NCBI GenBank assembly: GCA_013349325.1
Contig: DUZX01000008.1
Coordinates: 49,774-113,773, forward strand
Direction of reading: 5' to 3'
From: Desulfuromonadales bacterium
GTDB lineage: Bacteria; Desulfobacterota; Desulfuromonadia; Geobacterales; Pseudopelobacteraceae
Length of the DNA: 64,000 bases
Numbering within the stretch: the first letter of the stretch is position 1; each line of letters opens with the position of its first letter. This document shows, in pieces, positions 50,485 to 61,330 of this stretch. The notes under the pieces were generated by a model. It had not been told where the DNA came from. It searched no databases and worked only from the letters and a program-made list of their open reading frames with translations. A program made the translations under genes and the position numbers.

Positions 50485-51239
50485 CAGTCGCCATCCCCCA
50501 GATATGCAGCGATAACTTCATGGCTCTCCTGAATCTCACGCGGTGTTCCCTCAGCCAGTTTCCTGCCCAGATTCAGAACAACAATACGATCACAAATATC
50601 CATGACCAGCTCCATATCATGTTCCACCAATACGACCGTAACACCCAGATCACGGATCTGCTTGATCAGTTTTGCCAGAGCGACTGTTTCCTGACTATTC
50701 AGACCGGCAGCCGGTTCATCCATCAGCATGATGCGCGGCTCGACGGCCAGCGCGCGCGCGATTTCAAGTAAACGCCCCTTACCGAAGGGGAGATTACCGG
50801 CGACCGTATCAGCATACGCAACCATATCGGTAAACTCGAGCCACTTCATGGCGGCGCTACGGATACGGCGCTCTTCAGAAATACTCCACGGCATTTTAAG
50901 CGCACAGGCCAAAAGGCCGCTGGTACTTTTGGTATGCATACCAACCATGACATTTTCCAGCACCGTCATACCGCTAAACAGTTCAATATTCTGGAATGTG
51001 CGCACCATGGCCAGGCGGGCAAGTTTCTCCGGCGGGTAACCGGAAACGTCACGCCCTTCCAACTGAACGGTGCCGCTCGTCTGACGGTATATACCGGTGA
51101 TAATGTTGAACAGTGTCGTTTTACCGGCTCCATTCGGTCCGATTACGCCGGTAATATCACCTTGTGCTATAGAGAAAGAAACCGCTTCGAGCGCAGTCAC
51201 TCCTCCGAATATCTGTGTAATGCCGGATACTTCAAGCAT
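50484..51239 (-). CDS. livG: Branched-chain amino acid ABC transporter ATP-binding protein LivG
   Basis: 'GPNGAGKTTLFNIITGIYRQTSG', 'LMDEPAAGLNSQET'. Confidence 0.95.
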   Translation of the reverse strand: MLEVSGITQIFGGVTALEAVSFSIAQGDITGVIGPNGAGKTTLFNIITGIYRQTSGTVQLEGRDVSGYPPEKLARLAMVRTFQNIELFSGMTVLENVMVGMHTKSTSGLLACALKMPWSISEERRIRSAAMKWLEFTDMVAYADTVAGNLPFGKGRLLEIARALAVEPRIMLMDEPAAGLNSQETVALAKLIKQIRDLGVTVVLVEHDMELVMDICDRIVVLNLGRKLAEGTPREIQESHEVIAAYLGDGD

Positions 51240-52191
51240 GATCGCGTACCTCTTTCCGCCGGACCACCTTTCTGAAAGCTGCCGGGATGCCACGCACCAT
51301 TCCGCCCGGCATGAACATCACCATCACAACCAACAGTCCTCCGTAAATAATAATGTCATAGTCATTGGCACCACGCAGAAATTCCGGCAGCAGCGTCAGC
51401 AGTGCCGCACCGAGAAACGAGCCGTAAATACTCCCTAAACCACCGATAACCACCATCGTCAGCAGCTCAATCGAGAAGTTGAAGCCAAAGGAAGTTGGCG
51501 AAATAAAGGTCATGGTGTGGGCATAGAGACTGCCGGCCAGCGAGGAGATCACTGCGGAGAGAGCAAATATCTGCACTTTCAGCAATCGGGCGTTGACCCC
51601 CAGCACCTGGGCCGCTACCTCGGAGTCATGCACCGCCCGCAGGGCGCGACCAACGCGCGAATTGGCAAGATTGATCGAGAACAGCATCACTGCCAGCGCC
51701 ATTCCCCAGATCAGATAGTAGTTCTTCACATCAGAATCGAAACTGATGCCGGCCAGTTTCAGATTCGGAATACCCGATAATCCGGACGGGCCGCCGGTCA
51801 ATTCAATTGTCTCGTTGAAAACGATGTAGATGATAATGCCAAGGCCGAGGGTGGCCATCGCAAGATAATGCCCTTTCAGCTTCAGGATCGGAAACCCGAT
51901 CGTACCGGCCAGACAACCGACAATAATCGCTGCCAGCGGCATGGCCAGCCAGGGGTTAAGATTTGCGGTGGTAGTCAGTATGCCGGAGAGATATGCCCCC
52001 AGGCCAAAGAAACCGGCATGTCCAAGTGAAATCTGTCCGGCGTAACCGAGCAGCAGATTAAGGGCGATCGCCAGCATGGTATTGATACCGACAAAAACCA
52101 GCACGTTCATCAGGTAGCCGCCTTTGAACAGCTGCGGCGCCAGCATCACCAGCAGGGAAAATCCTGAAAAGAACAGCAGATCTCGTCTCAT
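51232..52191 (-). CDS. livM: Branched-chain amino acid ABC transporter permease LivM
   Basis: 'GYAGQISLGHAGFFGLGAY', 'VVIGGLGSIYGSFLGA'. Confidence 0.95.
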   Translation of the reverse strand: MRRDLLFFSGFSLLVMLAPQLFKGGYLMNVLVFVGINTMLAIALNLLLGYAGQISLGHAGFFGLGAYLSGILTTTANLNPWLAMPLAAIIVGCLAGTIGFPILKLKGHYLAMATLGLGIIIYIVFNETIELTGGPSGLSGIPNLKLAGISFDSDVKNYYLIWGMALAVMLFSINLANSRVGRALRAVHDSEVAAQVLGVNARLLKVQIFALSAVISSLAGSLYAHTMTFISPTSFGFNFSIELLTMVVIGGLGSIYGSFLGAALLTLLPEFLRGANDYDIIIYGGLLVVMVMFMPGGMVRGIPAAFRKVVRRKEVRDHA

Positions 52192-52194
52192 GAC

Positions 52195-53076
52195 CTAGAC
52201 CCTCTCCGAATCGGCTTTGCCGAACAGACCCTGCGGTCTGATAAACAGAATCAGCAGCAGAATGATAAAAGCGATCGCATCCTTGTAACCGGAGGAAATC
52301 AGACCGGCGCCGAGTGATTCCAGTACACCCAGTATAAGTCCGCCGATTACCGTGGAAATTCCGCTGCTCATGCCGCCGATGATGGCCGCGCAAAACCCTT
52401 TCAGACCCAACATGACGCCAACATCGTAGGCGGTCATGGTTAACGGCGCAACGATGATCCCGGCAACAGCTCCCATGGCGGAGCTGATGATAAACGAAAA
52501 CAGCACCATACGACGGACATCGATGCCGACTAGTCCGGCAGCTCGCCGGTTGTAAGCACAAGCCCGCATGGCCTTGCCGCTGATCGTGTGGTAGAAATAG
52601 AGTTTGTTGGCAAGAATAATGATCAGGGTGATTGCCAAAATCCAGAGATGCTGCGGAAGGATGGTGGCCCCCCCGATAGCGATCGGAGCGTCACCTGAAA
52701 AAGCAGGAATCGAGTGGGTATCCTTACCCCACACCAGCATGGCCAGGCCACGGATAAGAATGCTGCCGCCGATGGTGATAATCACCAGATTGATCGGAGT
52801 CGGCTGCCGGAGCGGGCGGATAGCCAGACGTTCGAACAGAATACCGACCACGGTAGAAGCCGAGACGGCACACGGAATCGCAGCCCAGAGCGGCAGGTTA
52901 AAGATCTGCAGACATGACAGTGTCAGCAGGCCGCCCAGCATGACAAACTCACCCTGAGCAAAATTGATGATGCCGGTAGCGTTGTAAATGATCGAAAAAC
53001 CGATCCCAATCAAAGCATAGATGGCACCGGTGGAGAATCCGGACAAAACATATTGAAGAATCTGATCGAACTGCAT
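52195..53076 (-). CDS. livH: Branched-chain amino acid ABC transporter permease LivH
   Basis: 'GIINFAQGEFVMLG', 'LKGFCAAIIGGMSSGISTVIGGLILGVLESLG'. Confidence 0.95.
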   Translation of the reverse strand: MQFDQILQYVLSGFSTGAIYALIGIGFSIIYNATGIINFAQGEFVMLGGLLTLSCLQIFNLPLWAAIPCAVSASTVVGILFERLAIRPLRQPTPINLVIITIGGSILIRGLAMLVWGKDTHSIPAFSGDAPIAIGGATILPQHLWILAITLIIILANKLYFYHTISGKAMRACAYNRRAAGLVGIDVRRMVLFSFIISSAMGAVAGIIVAPLTMTAYDVGVMLGLKGFCAAIIGGMSSGISTVIGGLILGVLESLGAGLISSGYKDAIAFIILLLILFIRPQGLFGKADSERV

Positions 53077-53091
53077 TCTGCCTCATAAAAG

Positions 53092-53115
53092 AGGGGCGAA
53101 CGATCGTTCGCCCCT
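53092..53115 (-). terminator. Perfect palindromic hairpin between the substrate-binding gene and livH
   Basis: aggggcgaacgatcgttcgcccct, perfect 24-bp palindrome. Confidence 0.6.
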
Positions 53116-53140
53116 GCGAAATTAATTATTGCACGCTACG

Positions 53141-54280
53141 TTATTTTACAATCACCCAGTCTTTATTTTTGATCTCGACCAGCACAAATGCATCTTTCCT
53201 GAGACCGGCATGGTCCTGTGCACTGTAGGTAAATGTACCGCCAATACCGCAGAAATTAGTAGTTCTTTCAAGTTGATCCCGAATAGATGAAGGTTTATCG
53301 CCACCATGCTCAATGGCATTTTTTAGAAGCATGACGGCATCCCAGGCATGACCTCCGAAATGATCACCCTCAGCTTTGTAGTGATTCTGATAATCCTTTA
53401 CAAATGATACGAGAGACTTTTTCTGTGACTCAGTTTTTGGAAGCAGGTCACAGACCAAGACCTTTCCAGAAGGAAGTTTAACGCCTTCAGCAGCCTCACC
53501 GGCCAGTTCGATGAACTTTTTGGAAGACACACCATGGCTCATGAAGAGAGGTGTCTTAATACCGAGTTGACGAACATTTTTTGCGACCAGCGCCGGACCG
53601 GGATTGGTGCCCCAACAGATAATAGCGTGGGAGTGAGAACCACGAATCTTAGTCAACTGAGCTGTCATGTCAGTATCTTTGGGGCCATAGGTGTCGTCAG
53701 AAACAATGGTAATCCCGTATTTAGCGGCCTGACTTTTCAGCTGTTCACGACCTGATGCCCCAAATCCATCCGAAACGGTCAGAATTGAAACGCTGGTCTG
53801 CTTTGTCTTCTGCAGATGTTCATAAATTCTGCCGACTGCCAATGCATCATTCTGCGCAGTTTTGAACACCCATTTTTTGACCGGATCGGTGATTTTGCTG
53901 CCGGCTGAGCAGGAAATCAGCGGGACCTGTTCTTTTTCTGCCACCGGTATAACGGCCATAGTCTCACCGGTCGTACTTGGCCCGATAATGGCGACAACCT
54001 TATCGTCCTTGATCAGTTTTGTAGCCAACTGGACCGCTTTTGTAGCATCGCCGGTCGTATCATAAACCACCAACTCCAGTTTACGACCCTTGACGCCACC
54101 TGCCTTGTTGATCTCGTCGACCACCATTTTGGCAGTGTTGCGTTCCGGTTCACCCAAAAAGGCAGCCGGACCGGTAACCGCAAACAGGGCGCCGATTTTG
54201 ATTGGCGCTGCGGCAAAAGAAGTGGCAGAGAACAGAACGGTAATGGCCATAATTACGAAACTCATACATGCAAAGTTCAT
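53141..54280 (-). CDS. Branched-chain amino acid ABC transporter substrate-binding protein
   Basis: Signal peptide; 'IKIGALFAVTGPAAFLGEPERNTAKMVVDEINKAGGVKGRKLELVVYDT'. Confidence 0.95.
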   Translation of the reverse strand: MNFACMSFVIMAITVLFSATSFAAAPIKIGALFAVTGPAAFLGEPERNTAKMVVDEINKAGGVKGRKLELVVYDTTGDATKAVQLATKLIKDDKVVAIIGPSTTGETMAVIPVAEKEQVPLISCSAGSKITDPVKKWVFKTAQNDALAVGRIYEHLQKTKQTSVSILTVSDGFGASGREQLKSQAAKYGITIVSDDTYGPKDTDMTAQLTKIRGSHSHAIICWGTNPGPALVAKNVRQLGIKTPLFMSHGVSSKKFIELAGEAAEGVKLPSGKVLVCDLLPKTESQKKSLVSFVKDYQNHYKAEGDHFGGHAWDAVMLLKNAIEHGGDKPSSIRDQLERTTNFCGIGGTFTYSAQDHAGLRKDAFVLVEIKNKDWVIVK

Positions 54281-54307
54281 AGAGGGTCTCCCTGTAATTC
54301 GTTTAAA

Positions 54308-55450
54308 TTATTTGAGCAGCGCCCAGTCGCCTTTGACAACCTTGACCATTTCGAATGCTGAAAGATCGAGTCCGTTATGATCCTTGCCGGACATTGTGCA
54401 AATACCGGAAATACATACCAGCTTCTGAGACTGTTCGATGCCGTTCCTGATAAGCTCAGGCGTTGCACCAGACTTCTTTATCGCACTGGTGACAAGCAGA
54501 AAGGCATCATATGCATAGCCACCAAAGGTAGATGCTTCTACACCATAAGCCTTCTTATACGACTGGTCATAACTTTTCAGCAGTTTGTACTGAGGGTCAT
54601 TTTTGGGGAGCATGTCATAGATTGCCAATTTTCCAGCTGGCAACATCACACCTTCAGCAGCATCAGCACCGGCAAGTTCGATATATTTTTTGGAAGCGAC
54701 ACCATGGCTCATATAGAGCGGCGTTTTAAGACCGAGCTGTTTAACGTTCTTGGTGATAACCGCCGGCCCCGGATTGGTACCCCAGCAGATGATCGCATCC
54801 GGTTTGATCCCGCGTATTTTAGTGAGCTGTGCGGTCATGTCGGTATCTTTCGGCCCATAAACTTCATCCGCCACAACGGTGAAACCCTTCTGCTTGGCCA
54901 GAACCTTGATCTGTTCACGACCTGAAGCGCCAAAACCGTCAGTTACCGTCAAGAGCGCAATACTCTTCTGATTCTTCGTTGCCATATAGTTGAGGATCTT
55001 TTCGGCAGCAACATGGTCATTGGCCGGTGTCTTGAAAACCCAGTGTTTAGCCGGATCGGTAATTTTGATGCCAGCTGCGCATGAGATCAGAGGAATTTTC
55101 TCTTTTTCAACGACCGGAATAACCGCCATGCTTTCGCCGGTCGTGCTTGGCCCGATGATGACACTGACCTTGTCATCCTTGATCAGTTTTGTGGCGAGCT
55201 GAACAGCCTTGGTGGCATCGCCGCCGGTATCATAGATAACAGCTTCCAGCTTCTGGCCGTTGATGCCCCCTTTTCCGTTAGCCTCTTTCACCAGCAGTTC
55301 AAGGGTCTTTTTTTCCGGCTCACCGAGAAAAGAGGCCGGACCGGTGACGGCAAACAGGGCACCGATCTTGATGGTTCCGGAAGCACACGCCACATTTGCA
55401 AACAGGAGACAGAGACAGAAGCTGCTGAACAGTAACGACATTTTTTTCAT
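54308..55450 (-). CDS. Branched-chain amino acid ABC transporter substrate-binding protein (tandem paralog)
   Basis: Same family as the 53141-54280 product, conserved 'YGPKDTDMTAQLTKIRG', 'ICWGTNPGPA'. Confidence 0.95.
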   Translation of the reverse strand: MKKMSLLFSSFCLCLLFANVACASGTIKIGALFAVTGPASFLGEPEKKTLELLVKEANGKGGINGQKLEAVIYDTGGDATKAVQLATKLIKDDKVSVIIGPSTTGESMAVIPVVEKEKIPLISCAAGIKITDPAKHWVFKTPANDHVAAEKILNYMATKNQKSIALLTVTDGFGASGREQIKVLAKQKGFTVVADEVYGPKDTDMTAQLTKIRGIKPDAIICWGTNPGPAVITKNVKQLGLKTPLYMSHGVASKKYIELAGADAAEGVMLPAGKLAIYDMLPKNDPQYKLLKSYDQSYKKAYGVEASTFGGYAYDAFLLVTSAIKKSGATPELIRNGIEQSQKLVCISGICTMSGKDHNGLDLSAFEMVKVVKGDWALLK

Positions 55451-55488
55451 TTCACCCTCCGGTAATTTTTTAGTCCTCATGAACGACA

Positions 55489-55920
55489 CTACAGTGCATA
55501 CAAACGACTTCCTTCAAGCATCGTAAAATCATGCGCCTTCAGCACAGCAATCGCCTTTTCCGTATCGTCAAAACGGAAGATGATAACCGCATTGCCTCCA
55601 CAGCGTTCAACAAAGGCGTACATATATTCAACGTTGATCCCGGCACTGTCAAGCGTGTGCAAAATGGTTGACAGGCCGCCCGGCCGGTCGGACACTTCGA
55701 CCGCAACGACTTCGGTCATATTGACGGTAAAGCCGCTCTCTTTCAGCACTGAAGTGGCTTTCGTACCGTCATTGACAATTAAGCGCAATATGCCGAAATC
55801 AGAGGTATCGGCCAGCGAGAGTGCCCGAATGTTCACTCCGGCTTCGCCGAGAATACGCGTGATTTCTGCCAGTCGGCCGGACTTGTTTTCGATGAAAATG
55901 GATATTTGTTCGACTTTCAT
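55489..55920 (-). CDS. Tandem ACT-domain protein
   Basis: '[45 protein letters not shown]'. Confidence 0.92.
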   Translation of the reverse strand: MKVEQISIFIENKSGRLAEITRILGEAGVNIRALSLADTSDFGILRLIVNDGTKATSVLKESGFTVNMTEVVAVEVSDRPGGLSTILHTLDSAGINVEYMYAFVERCGGNAVIIFRFDDTEKAIAVLKAHDFTMLEGSRLYAL

Positions 55921-55928
55921 AGTTCCCC

Positions 55929-57230
55929 CTACAATTTCCGGTTATCAATCACCCGCGTAGCCTTACCCTCACTGCGCTGAATCGTCCTCGGCTCTACCAG
56001 TTTGACTGTGCAGGTGACCCCCAGCATATCTTTAATCTCTTTTTCCACCCGCCGGGAGAGTGCCTGCAAGACCTTGATCTCGTCTGAGAAAAGGTGCTGA
56101 CTGACCTCAACCTGCACCGTCAGCGTATCCAGCGTCCCCTGACGATCAACAATCAGCATATAGTGAGGCTCAATGCCTTCAATTCTCACCAGGACAGCTT
56201 CAATCTGCGACGGGAAAACATTAACACCCCGGATAATGAGCATATCGTCGGAGCGACCACTCATGCGGGCTATACGGGCATGAGTTCTTCCGCACACGCA
56301 TGGTTCATAGCTGATGCTGGTGATGTCGCGGGTCCGGTAACGAATCAGCGGGATGCCCTGCTTGGTGATCGTCGTGATGACCAACTCCCCCCGCTCACCT
56401 TCAGCGACCTGCTCTCCTGTCTCCGGGTTGATAATTTCAGGAATGAAATGATCCTCCCAGATATGCAGTCCTTTTTGGGCCTCGATACACTCGATGGCAA
56501 CGCCAGGACCCATAATTTCAGACAGGCCGTAAATATCGATCGCCGCCAGATTAAGCTTCTGTTCAATCTCGGCGCGCATCGCCTCTGACCATGGTTCTGC
56601 GCCGAAGATACCGACCCGCAACTTCAGATTTTTGAAATCAACACCTTCAGCCCTGGCCTCTTCAGCCAGGAAAAGCGAATATGACGGCGTGCATGTCAGC
56701 ACAGTCGAACCAAAATCTTTCATGATCATGATCTGACGCTTGGTATTGCCGCCCGATATTGGAATGACAGACGCACCCAACTGCTCGGCACCATAGTGAG
56801 CACCCAGACCGCCGGTAAAGAGACCGTAACCGTAGGCATTATGAATGATATCGCCTCTATGTGCTCCGGCTGAGACAAACGAGCGCGCCATCAGTTCCGA
56901 CCAGACCTCGATGTCCTTTTTAGTATAGCCGACCACCGTCGGTTTACCGGTTGTACCGCTGGAAGCATGGATCCTGACAATCTCCTCCATCGGAACGGCA
57001 AACAGGCCGTACGGGTAGGAATCCCGCATATCCTGTTTGTAGGTAAACGGAAGTTTCCGTAGATCATCTAGACATGTTACAGAAGCTGGTGTAATGCCGA
57101 CAGCGTTAAACGAAGTCTTATAAAACGGGACACTGGCGTACACTCTCTCAAGAGTCGACTGCAGCCGTTTCAGTTGCAACGCCTCCAGAGCGGGGCGCGG
57201 TAAAGTTTCAAATTCCTCATTAAAAAACAT
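55929..57230 (-). CDS. paaK: Phenylacetate-CoA ligase (PaaK family)
   Basis: '[18 protein letters not shown]', '[12 protein letters not shown]', '[20 protein letters not shown]'. Confidence 0.93.
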   Translation of the reverse strand: MFFNEEFETLPRPALEALQLKRLQSTLERVYASVPFYKTSFNAVGITPASVTCLDDLRKLPFTYKQDMRDSYPYGLFAVPMEEIVRIHASSGTTGKPTVVGYTKKDIEVWSELMARSFVSAGAHRGDIIHNAYGYGLFTGGLGAHYGAEQLGASVIPISGGNTKRQIMIMKDFGSTVLTCTPSYSLFLAEEARAEGVDFKNLKLRVGIFGAEPWSEAMRAEIEQKLNLAAIDIYGLSEIMGPGVAIECIEAQKGLHIWEDHFIPEIINPETGEQVAEGERGELVITTITKQGIPLIRYRTRDITSISYEPCVCGRTHARIARMSGRSDDMLIIRGVNVFPSQIEAVLVRIEGIEPHYMLIVDRQGTLDTLTVQVEVSQHLFSDEIKVLQALSRRVEKEIKDMLGVTCTVKLVEPRTIQRSEGKATRVIDNRKL

Positions 57231-57249
57231 GCCGTATTACCTCATATCC

Positions 57250-58794
57250 TTACGATGTTACCTTCTGCGCTCCGGTTCGCTGCTGGAGGAATTTCCAGGA
57301 CAACTCATCCCATTCGATAACCAGCTTGGCGTTACTCGCTTCGTGCTGTTTCTCCCAACTGCTCAGCAGGTCAAGACAAGCGTAATCTATATAAATCGAG
57401 ATTTTCAAAGTGTACGTGCACCTCGCTGCCCCGCTGTACCTGTTCCAAGGCGGCAGCCAGCATGGGGAGGCGAATCAGCGTGGCGGAGCCGGACAGCCGC
57501 AGATGGGTATAATTGTTGGCTGCATCATCTTCCTGCACAATATCGAGCTGTGAAAACACATACAAAAGCTTAAACAGCGACGACAAGAGTCCAAATACCA
57601 CCCCTTTCAGCAGGTCGGTGGCAACAATGACGACCACCGTGGCAATGTAGATAGCCACTTCGCTCTTTCCGAACTCCAGTAACTTGGGTACCGCCTTGGG
57701 GTAGGCCAGTTTGTAACCGGTAAAAACCAGTACCGCAACCAGACAGGAGACCGGAATATAGCGCAGCGTAAAGAGGAGTACCGAGGCGAAAGTAGCAGCC
57801 ATAAACCATGATAAACAGCGGGGGCACGGGTCTTTGCACCCGATTCGATGTTGGCTCCTGAACGAACGATAACGCCGGTCATCGGCAACACGTCAAACAG
57901 TCCGCAAACAGTATTACCAACACCTTGGGCGGTCAATTCCCGGTCATACTTGGTGCGCTGTCCCTGGTGCCTCTGATCGACCGCACTGGCACTGAGCAGC
58001 GTTTCGGCACTAGCTATAAAAGCAACCGAAATAGCGGCCACAAATATAGGGGTCTCGAAGACATGCTTGAAACTTTCCATTGTCGGAAACTGGATCACCG
58101 ACCAGATGTTGTCGGGAACACTGACGAATTTGATATTCAGCTTCAGGGTTGACGCCACGATTACTGTGATGATGACCGCAATCAGCGGCGCCGGCAGTAT
58201 CTTAAGCTTTTTGGGGGCATATGCCCCCCACAGCGCCATCACCGCAATACTCAATACGCCGATGCCCAGTGCCTGGAGCGGTGAACCGCCGCCGTTGACG
58301 GCATTAATCAGTGCATCCGGAATGGCAACCAGATTTTCGATGCCATGGCCGAGCGATTTGCCGTCCAGCATGACGTGGAACTGACCGGTCAGAATCAAAA
58401 GGCCGATCCCTCTCTGCATGCCGTGGATAACAGCAGGCGAAACGTCGCGAAACCATTGTCCCAGCTTGAGCAGACCGGCCGCAATCTGGATGATGCCGGC
58501 CAAGAGGATAATCACACCCAGCATCGGCAGGCCGTGTTGCTGTACCAGTTGCCAAACCAGAACCGTCAATCCGGCTGCCGGACCACTTACCTGAAACGGC
58601 GAACCGGCAATACAGCCGACAACAAGACCACCGACAATACCGGTAATGAGACCTGAGGTGGGCGGAACCCTCGACGCTATTGAAACACCCATGCAGAGCG
58701 GCAGGGACACCAGAAAAACGACAACAGACGCCATGGGGTCTTTAGCGAGCCATTCTTTGATACTTAATTGCTGTGCTGAAGCAAGATTGGACAC
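57250..58794 (-). pseudogene. SulP-family anion transporter with C-terminal STAS domain, split over three frames
   Basis: Frame 1 (57607-58794) ends homology at 'AVYHGLWLLL'; homology continues as 'FASVLLFTLRYIPVSCLVAVLVFTGYKL' (57371-57802 frame) and then 'IDYACLDLLSSWEKQHEASNAKLVIEWDEL' in a third frame ending at 57250. Confidence 0.85.
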
Positions 58795-58823
58795 GTATCC
58801 GGCTCTCCCTGGATTACTAGGTG

Positions 58824-59402
58824 TTATAGTTCTCGTCCCATCAAAAAAGCTTTCTTGTTTACGTCCACAGCTTTCCGTGGCACCATCTTTTCCAGCGCTT
58901 TCATCCAGAACTCTTCGGGTATGTTAAGACGCCGTGAAACCACCCCCAAAAGGACGGTATTGGCGGCTTTGACGTTTCCGGCCTCTGCCGCCAAATGTTG
59001 TCCGTCTACCGACAGAAAATCGGCAAACTGCCCCTTGATGCGATTGGCCAGCCCGGCAGGGTATGTTTCCTGGCCCATTAAAACAGATGGCGGTGATATC
59101 TGCAGATCGTTGGCAACAACCGTTCCACCCGGCTTGAGCAGCGGCAGCGAACGGGCGGTCTCCATCAGTTCGAAACCGAACAGGATGTCCCCCTCCCCTT
59201 CCGGCACGATCGGAGAGAAAACTTCCGTGCCGTAACGGACATGCGAAACAACGCTGCCGCCACGCTGGGACATGCCGTGTATTTCACTTTTTTTAACGTC
59301 AAAACCGGCCAGCATGGCCGCTTCGGAAAGTATTTCAGACGCCAGCAGAATGCCCTGACCACCAACACCTACCAGCAGTATATTTTTAATATCGTGGCTC
59401 AT
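58824..59402 (-). CDS. iorB: Indolepyruvate ferredoxin oxidoreductase beta subunit
   Basis: 'ILLVGVGGQGILLASEILSEAAMLAGFDVKKSEIHGMSQRGGSVVSHVRYG'. Confidence 0.94.
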   Translation of the reverse strand: MSHDIKNILLVGVGGQGILLASEILSEAAMLAGFDVKKSEIHGMSQRGGSVVSHVRYGTEVFSPIVPEGEGDILFGFELMETARSLPLLKPGGTVVANDLQISPPSVLMGQETYPAGLANRIKGQFADFLSVDGQHLAAEAGNVKAANTVLLGVVSRRLNIPEEFWMKALEKMVPRKAVDVNKKAFLMGREL

Positions 59403-61159
59403 TTCGTGCTCCCGATTGCGTTGAACTTGCAGAGTTGGCGACAGACATCGCAGCCGGTACAGAGCAGCGGGTCGATGAAGGCCTTCCCCTTTTTGCTGCC
59501 GTCTCCGGCCGGACGCCACTCGATAGCGGGGCAGCCGATCTTCAGACAGGCTCGGCACCCGGTACAGGCCTCTGTCTCAACCGCATAGACCGGACCTTTT
59601 TGAAAAACGTCTTCGCGCTTGATCAGCACGCACGGCTTATCGGTAATGACCACAGAGGTTTCAGACCGCTCCATCTCCTCGGCAATCACCCGTTTGGTCT
59701 CTTCCAGATCCAGCGGATTGACAATACGAATATGCTTGACCCCCAGCGCCTTGCAGAGCAGAGGAATATTGACGGCGTGCGCCGGATCATCCATCAGGGT
59801 ATATCCGGTGGCCGGATTATCCTGACGGCCGGTCATAGCGGTAATGCTGTTGTCGAGGATGATCACGGTAGCGGGAGAGTTGTTGTAGACCATATCCATC
59901 AAACCATTGATACCGGTGTGCAGAAAGGTAGAATCACCGATGACCGCTACGACTTTTTTCTTCTCTTCGCCGGAGACAACCTTGGCAACGCCGGTAGCCA
60001 TGCCGATCGAGGCCCCCATGCAGACACAGGTATCCATGGCGGAGAGCGGAGGCATGAAGCCGAGTGTATAACAGCCGATATCACCGGTTACGTAGGCTTT
60101 CAATTGATTGAGCGCAAAGAACACGCCGCGATGCGGACAGCCGGGGCACATATTAGGCGGACGGCCCGGCATTTTTTCCATCTCAATGACTGTCGGCTGC
60201 GGCAGGCCGAAAGCGGTCCGCAGACGACCGGGGGTTAGCTCACCACACAGTGAGATGATCTGTTTGCCGATAACCGCGATCCCCATGGCTTTGACCTGCT
60301 CTTCAATGAACGGATCGAGCTCTTCGATGACATACAGTGTTTCAACCTGTGCAGCAAACTCGCGAATCAGGTCATGCGGAAGCGGATGCACGAGACCCAG
60401 CTTAAGAGTCGAGGCCTGCGGCAACACCTCACGAACGTATTGGTAGCAGATACCGGCCGATATAATGCCGATTTTGCTGTCACGCAGTTCCATCCGGTTG
60501 AGCGACAGAGTTGCAGCCGCTTTGGAAAGATCGACCAGACTCTGTTCTACCAGAGGATGTCGGACACGGGCGTTGCCAGGCAACATGACCAGTTTGGCCG
60601 GATTTTTTTCCAGTTTCGGCGCCGGCAAGCCGGTCACCCGCTCACCCAGCTCAACAACCGATTTGCCATGCGAAATACGGGTGCTGCTTCTGAGCATAAC
60701 CGGCGTGTCGTACTGCTCGGACAGCTCAAACGCCAGTCGGGTGAACTCCCTGCATTCGCGCGAATCAGACGGTTCCAGCATCGGCAGTTTGGCAGACTTG
60801 GCATAGTTGCGGCTGTCCTGCTCATTCTGTGATGAGTGCATTTCGGGGTCATCGGCTGCTACCAGGACAAGGCCGCCCCGCACACCGGTATACGAAAGCG
60901 TAAAGAGCGGATCAGCCGCCACATTGACGCCGACATGCTTCATCGTACAAAGCGCCCGACCACCACCAAAGGAAGCTCCGATAGCGACTTCCAGCGCGAC
61001 TTTTTCATTGGGTGCCCAGGAAGAATTTATTTCTTTGTATTTCAATGTATTTTCGAGAATTTCAGTTGAGGGGGTGCCGGGATACGCACACGCCACGAGA
61101 CAACCAGCCTCATAGGCACCGCGGGCAATGGCCTCGTTGCCGGAGAGAATTTCTTTCAT
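59399..61159 (-). CDS. iorA: Indolepyruvate ferredoxin oxidoreductase alpha subunit
   Basis: 'CAYPGTPSTEILE', 'RPPNMCPGCPHRGVFFAL', C-terminal ferredoxin motifs 'CTGCRACLKIGCPAIEW', 'CTGCDVCRQLCKFNAI'. Confidence 0.95.
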   Translation of the reverse strand: MKEILSGNEAIARGAYEAGCLVACAYPGTPSTEILENTLKYKEINSSWAPNEKVALEVAIGASFGGGRALCTMKHVGVNVAADPLFTLSYTGVRGGLVLVAADDPEMHSSQNEQDSRNYAKSAKLPMLEPSDSRECREFTRLAFELSEQYDTPVMLRSSTRISHGKSVVELGERVTGLPAPKLEKNPAKLVMLPGNARVRHPLVEQSLVDLSKAAATLSLNRMELRDSKIGIISAGICYQYVREVLPQASTLKLGLVHPLPHDLIREFAAQVETLYVIEELDPFIEEQVKAMGIAVIGKQIISLCGELTPGRLRTAFGLPQPTVIEMEKMPGRPPNMCPGCPHRGVFFALNQLKAYVTGDIGCYTLGFMPPLSAMDTCVCMGASIGMATGVAKVVSGEEKKKVVAVIGDSTFLHTGINGLMDMVYNNSPATVIILDNSITAMTGRQDNPATGYTLMDDPAHAVNIPLLCKALGVKHIRIVNPLDLEETKRVIAEEMERSETSVVITDKPCVLIKREDVFQKGPVYAVETEACTGCRACLKIGCPAIEWRPAGDGSKKGKAFIDPLLCTGCDVCRQLCKFNAIGSTK

Positions 61160-61330
61160 CAGTCTGATCCTTGCTGCATACAGGTGGGGTAATAATACAG
61201 CGCGGCACTATACTAAAAGTGAAGGGAGAAAGCAATTTCTTTGCACGTAACCCTCTGTACTTGACAAATCCCGTGCGCACGCCGATAATCCCTCAAAATC
61301 GTTACAACTTCATGAAGGGGATTGTTATTT

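Noticed and set aside
57229-57573. 114-aa plus-strand ORF
   Set aside because: Lies antisense to the frameshifted SulP C-terminus, which explains the sequence better
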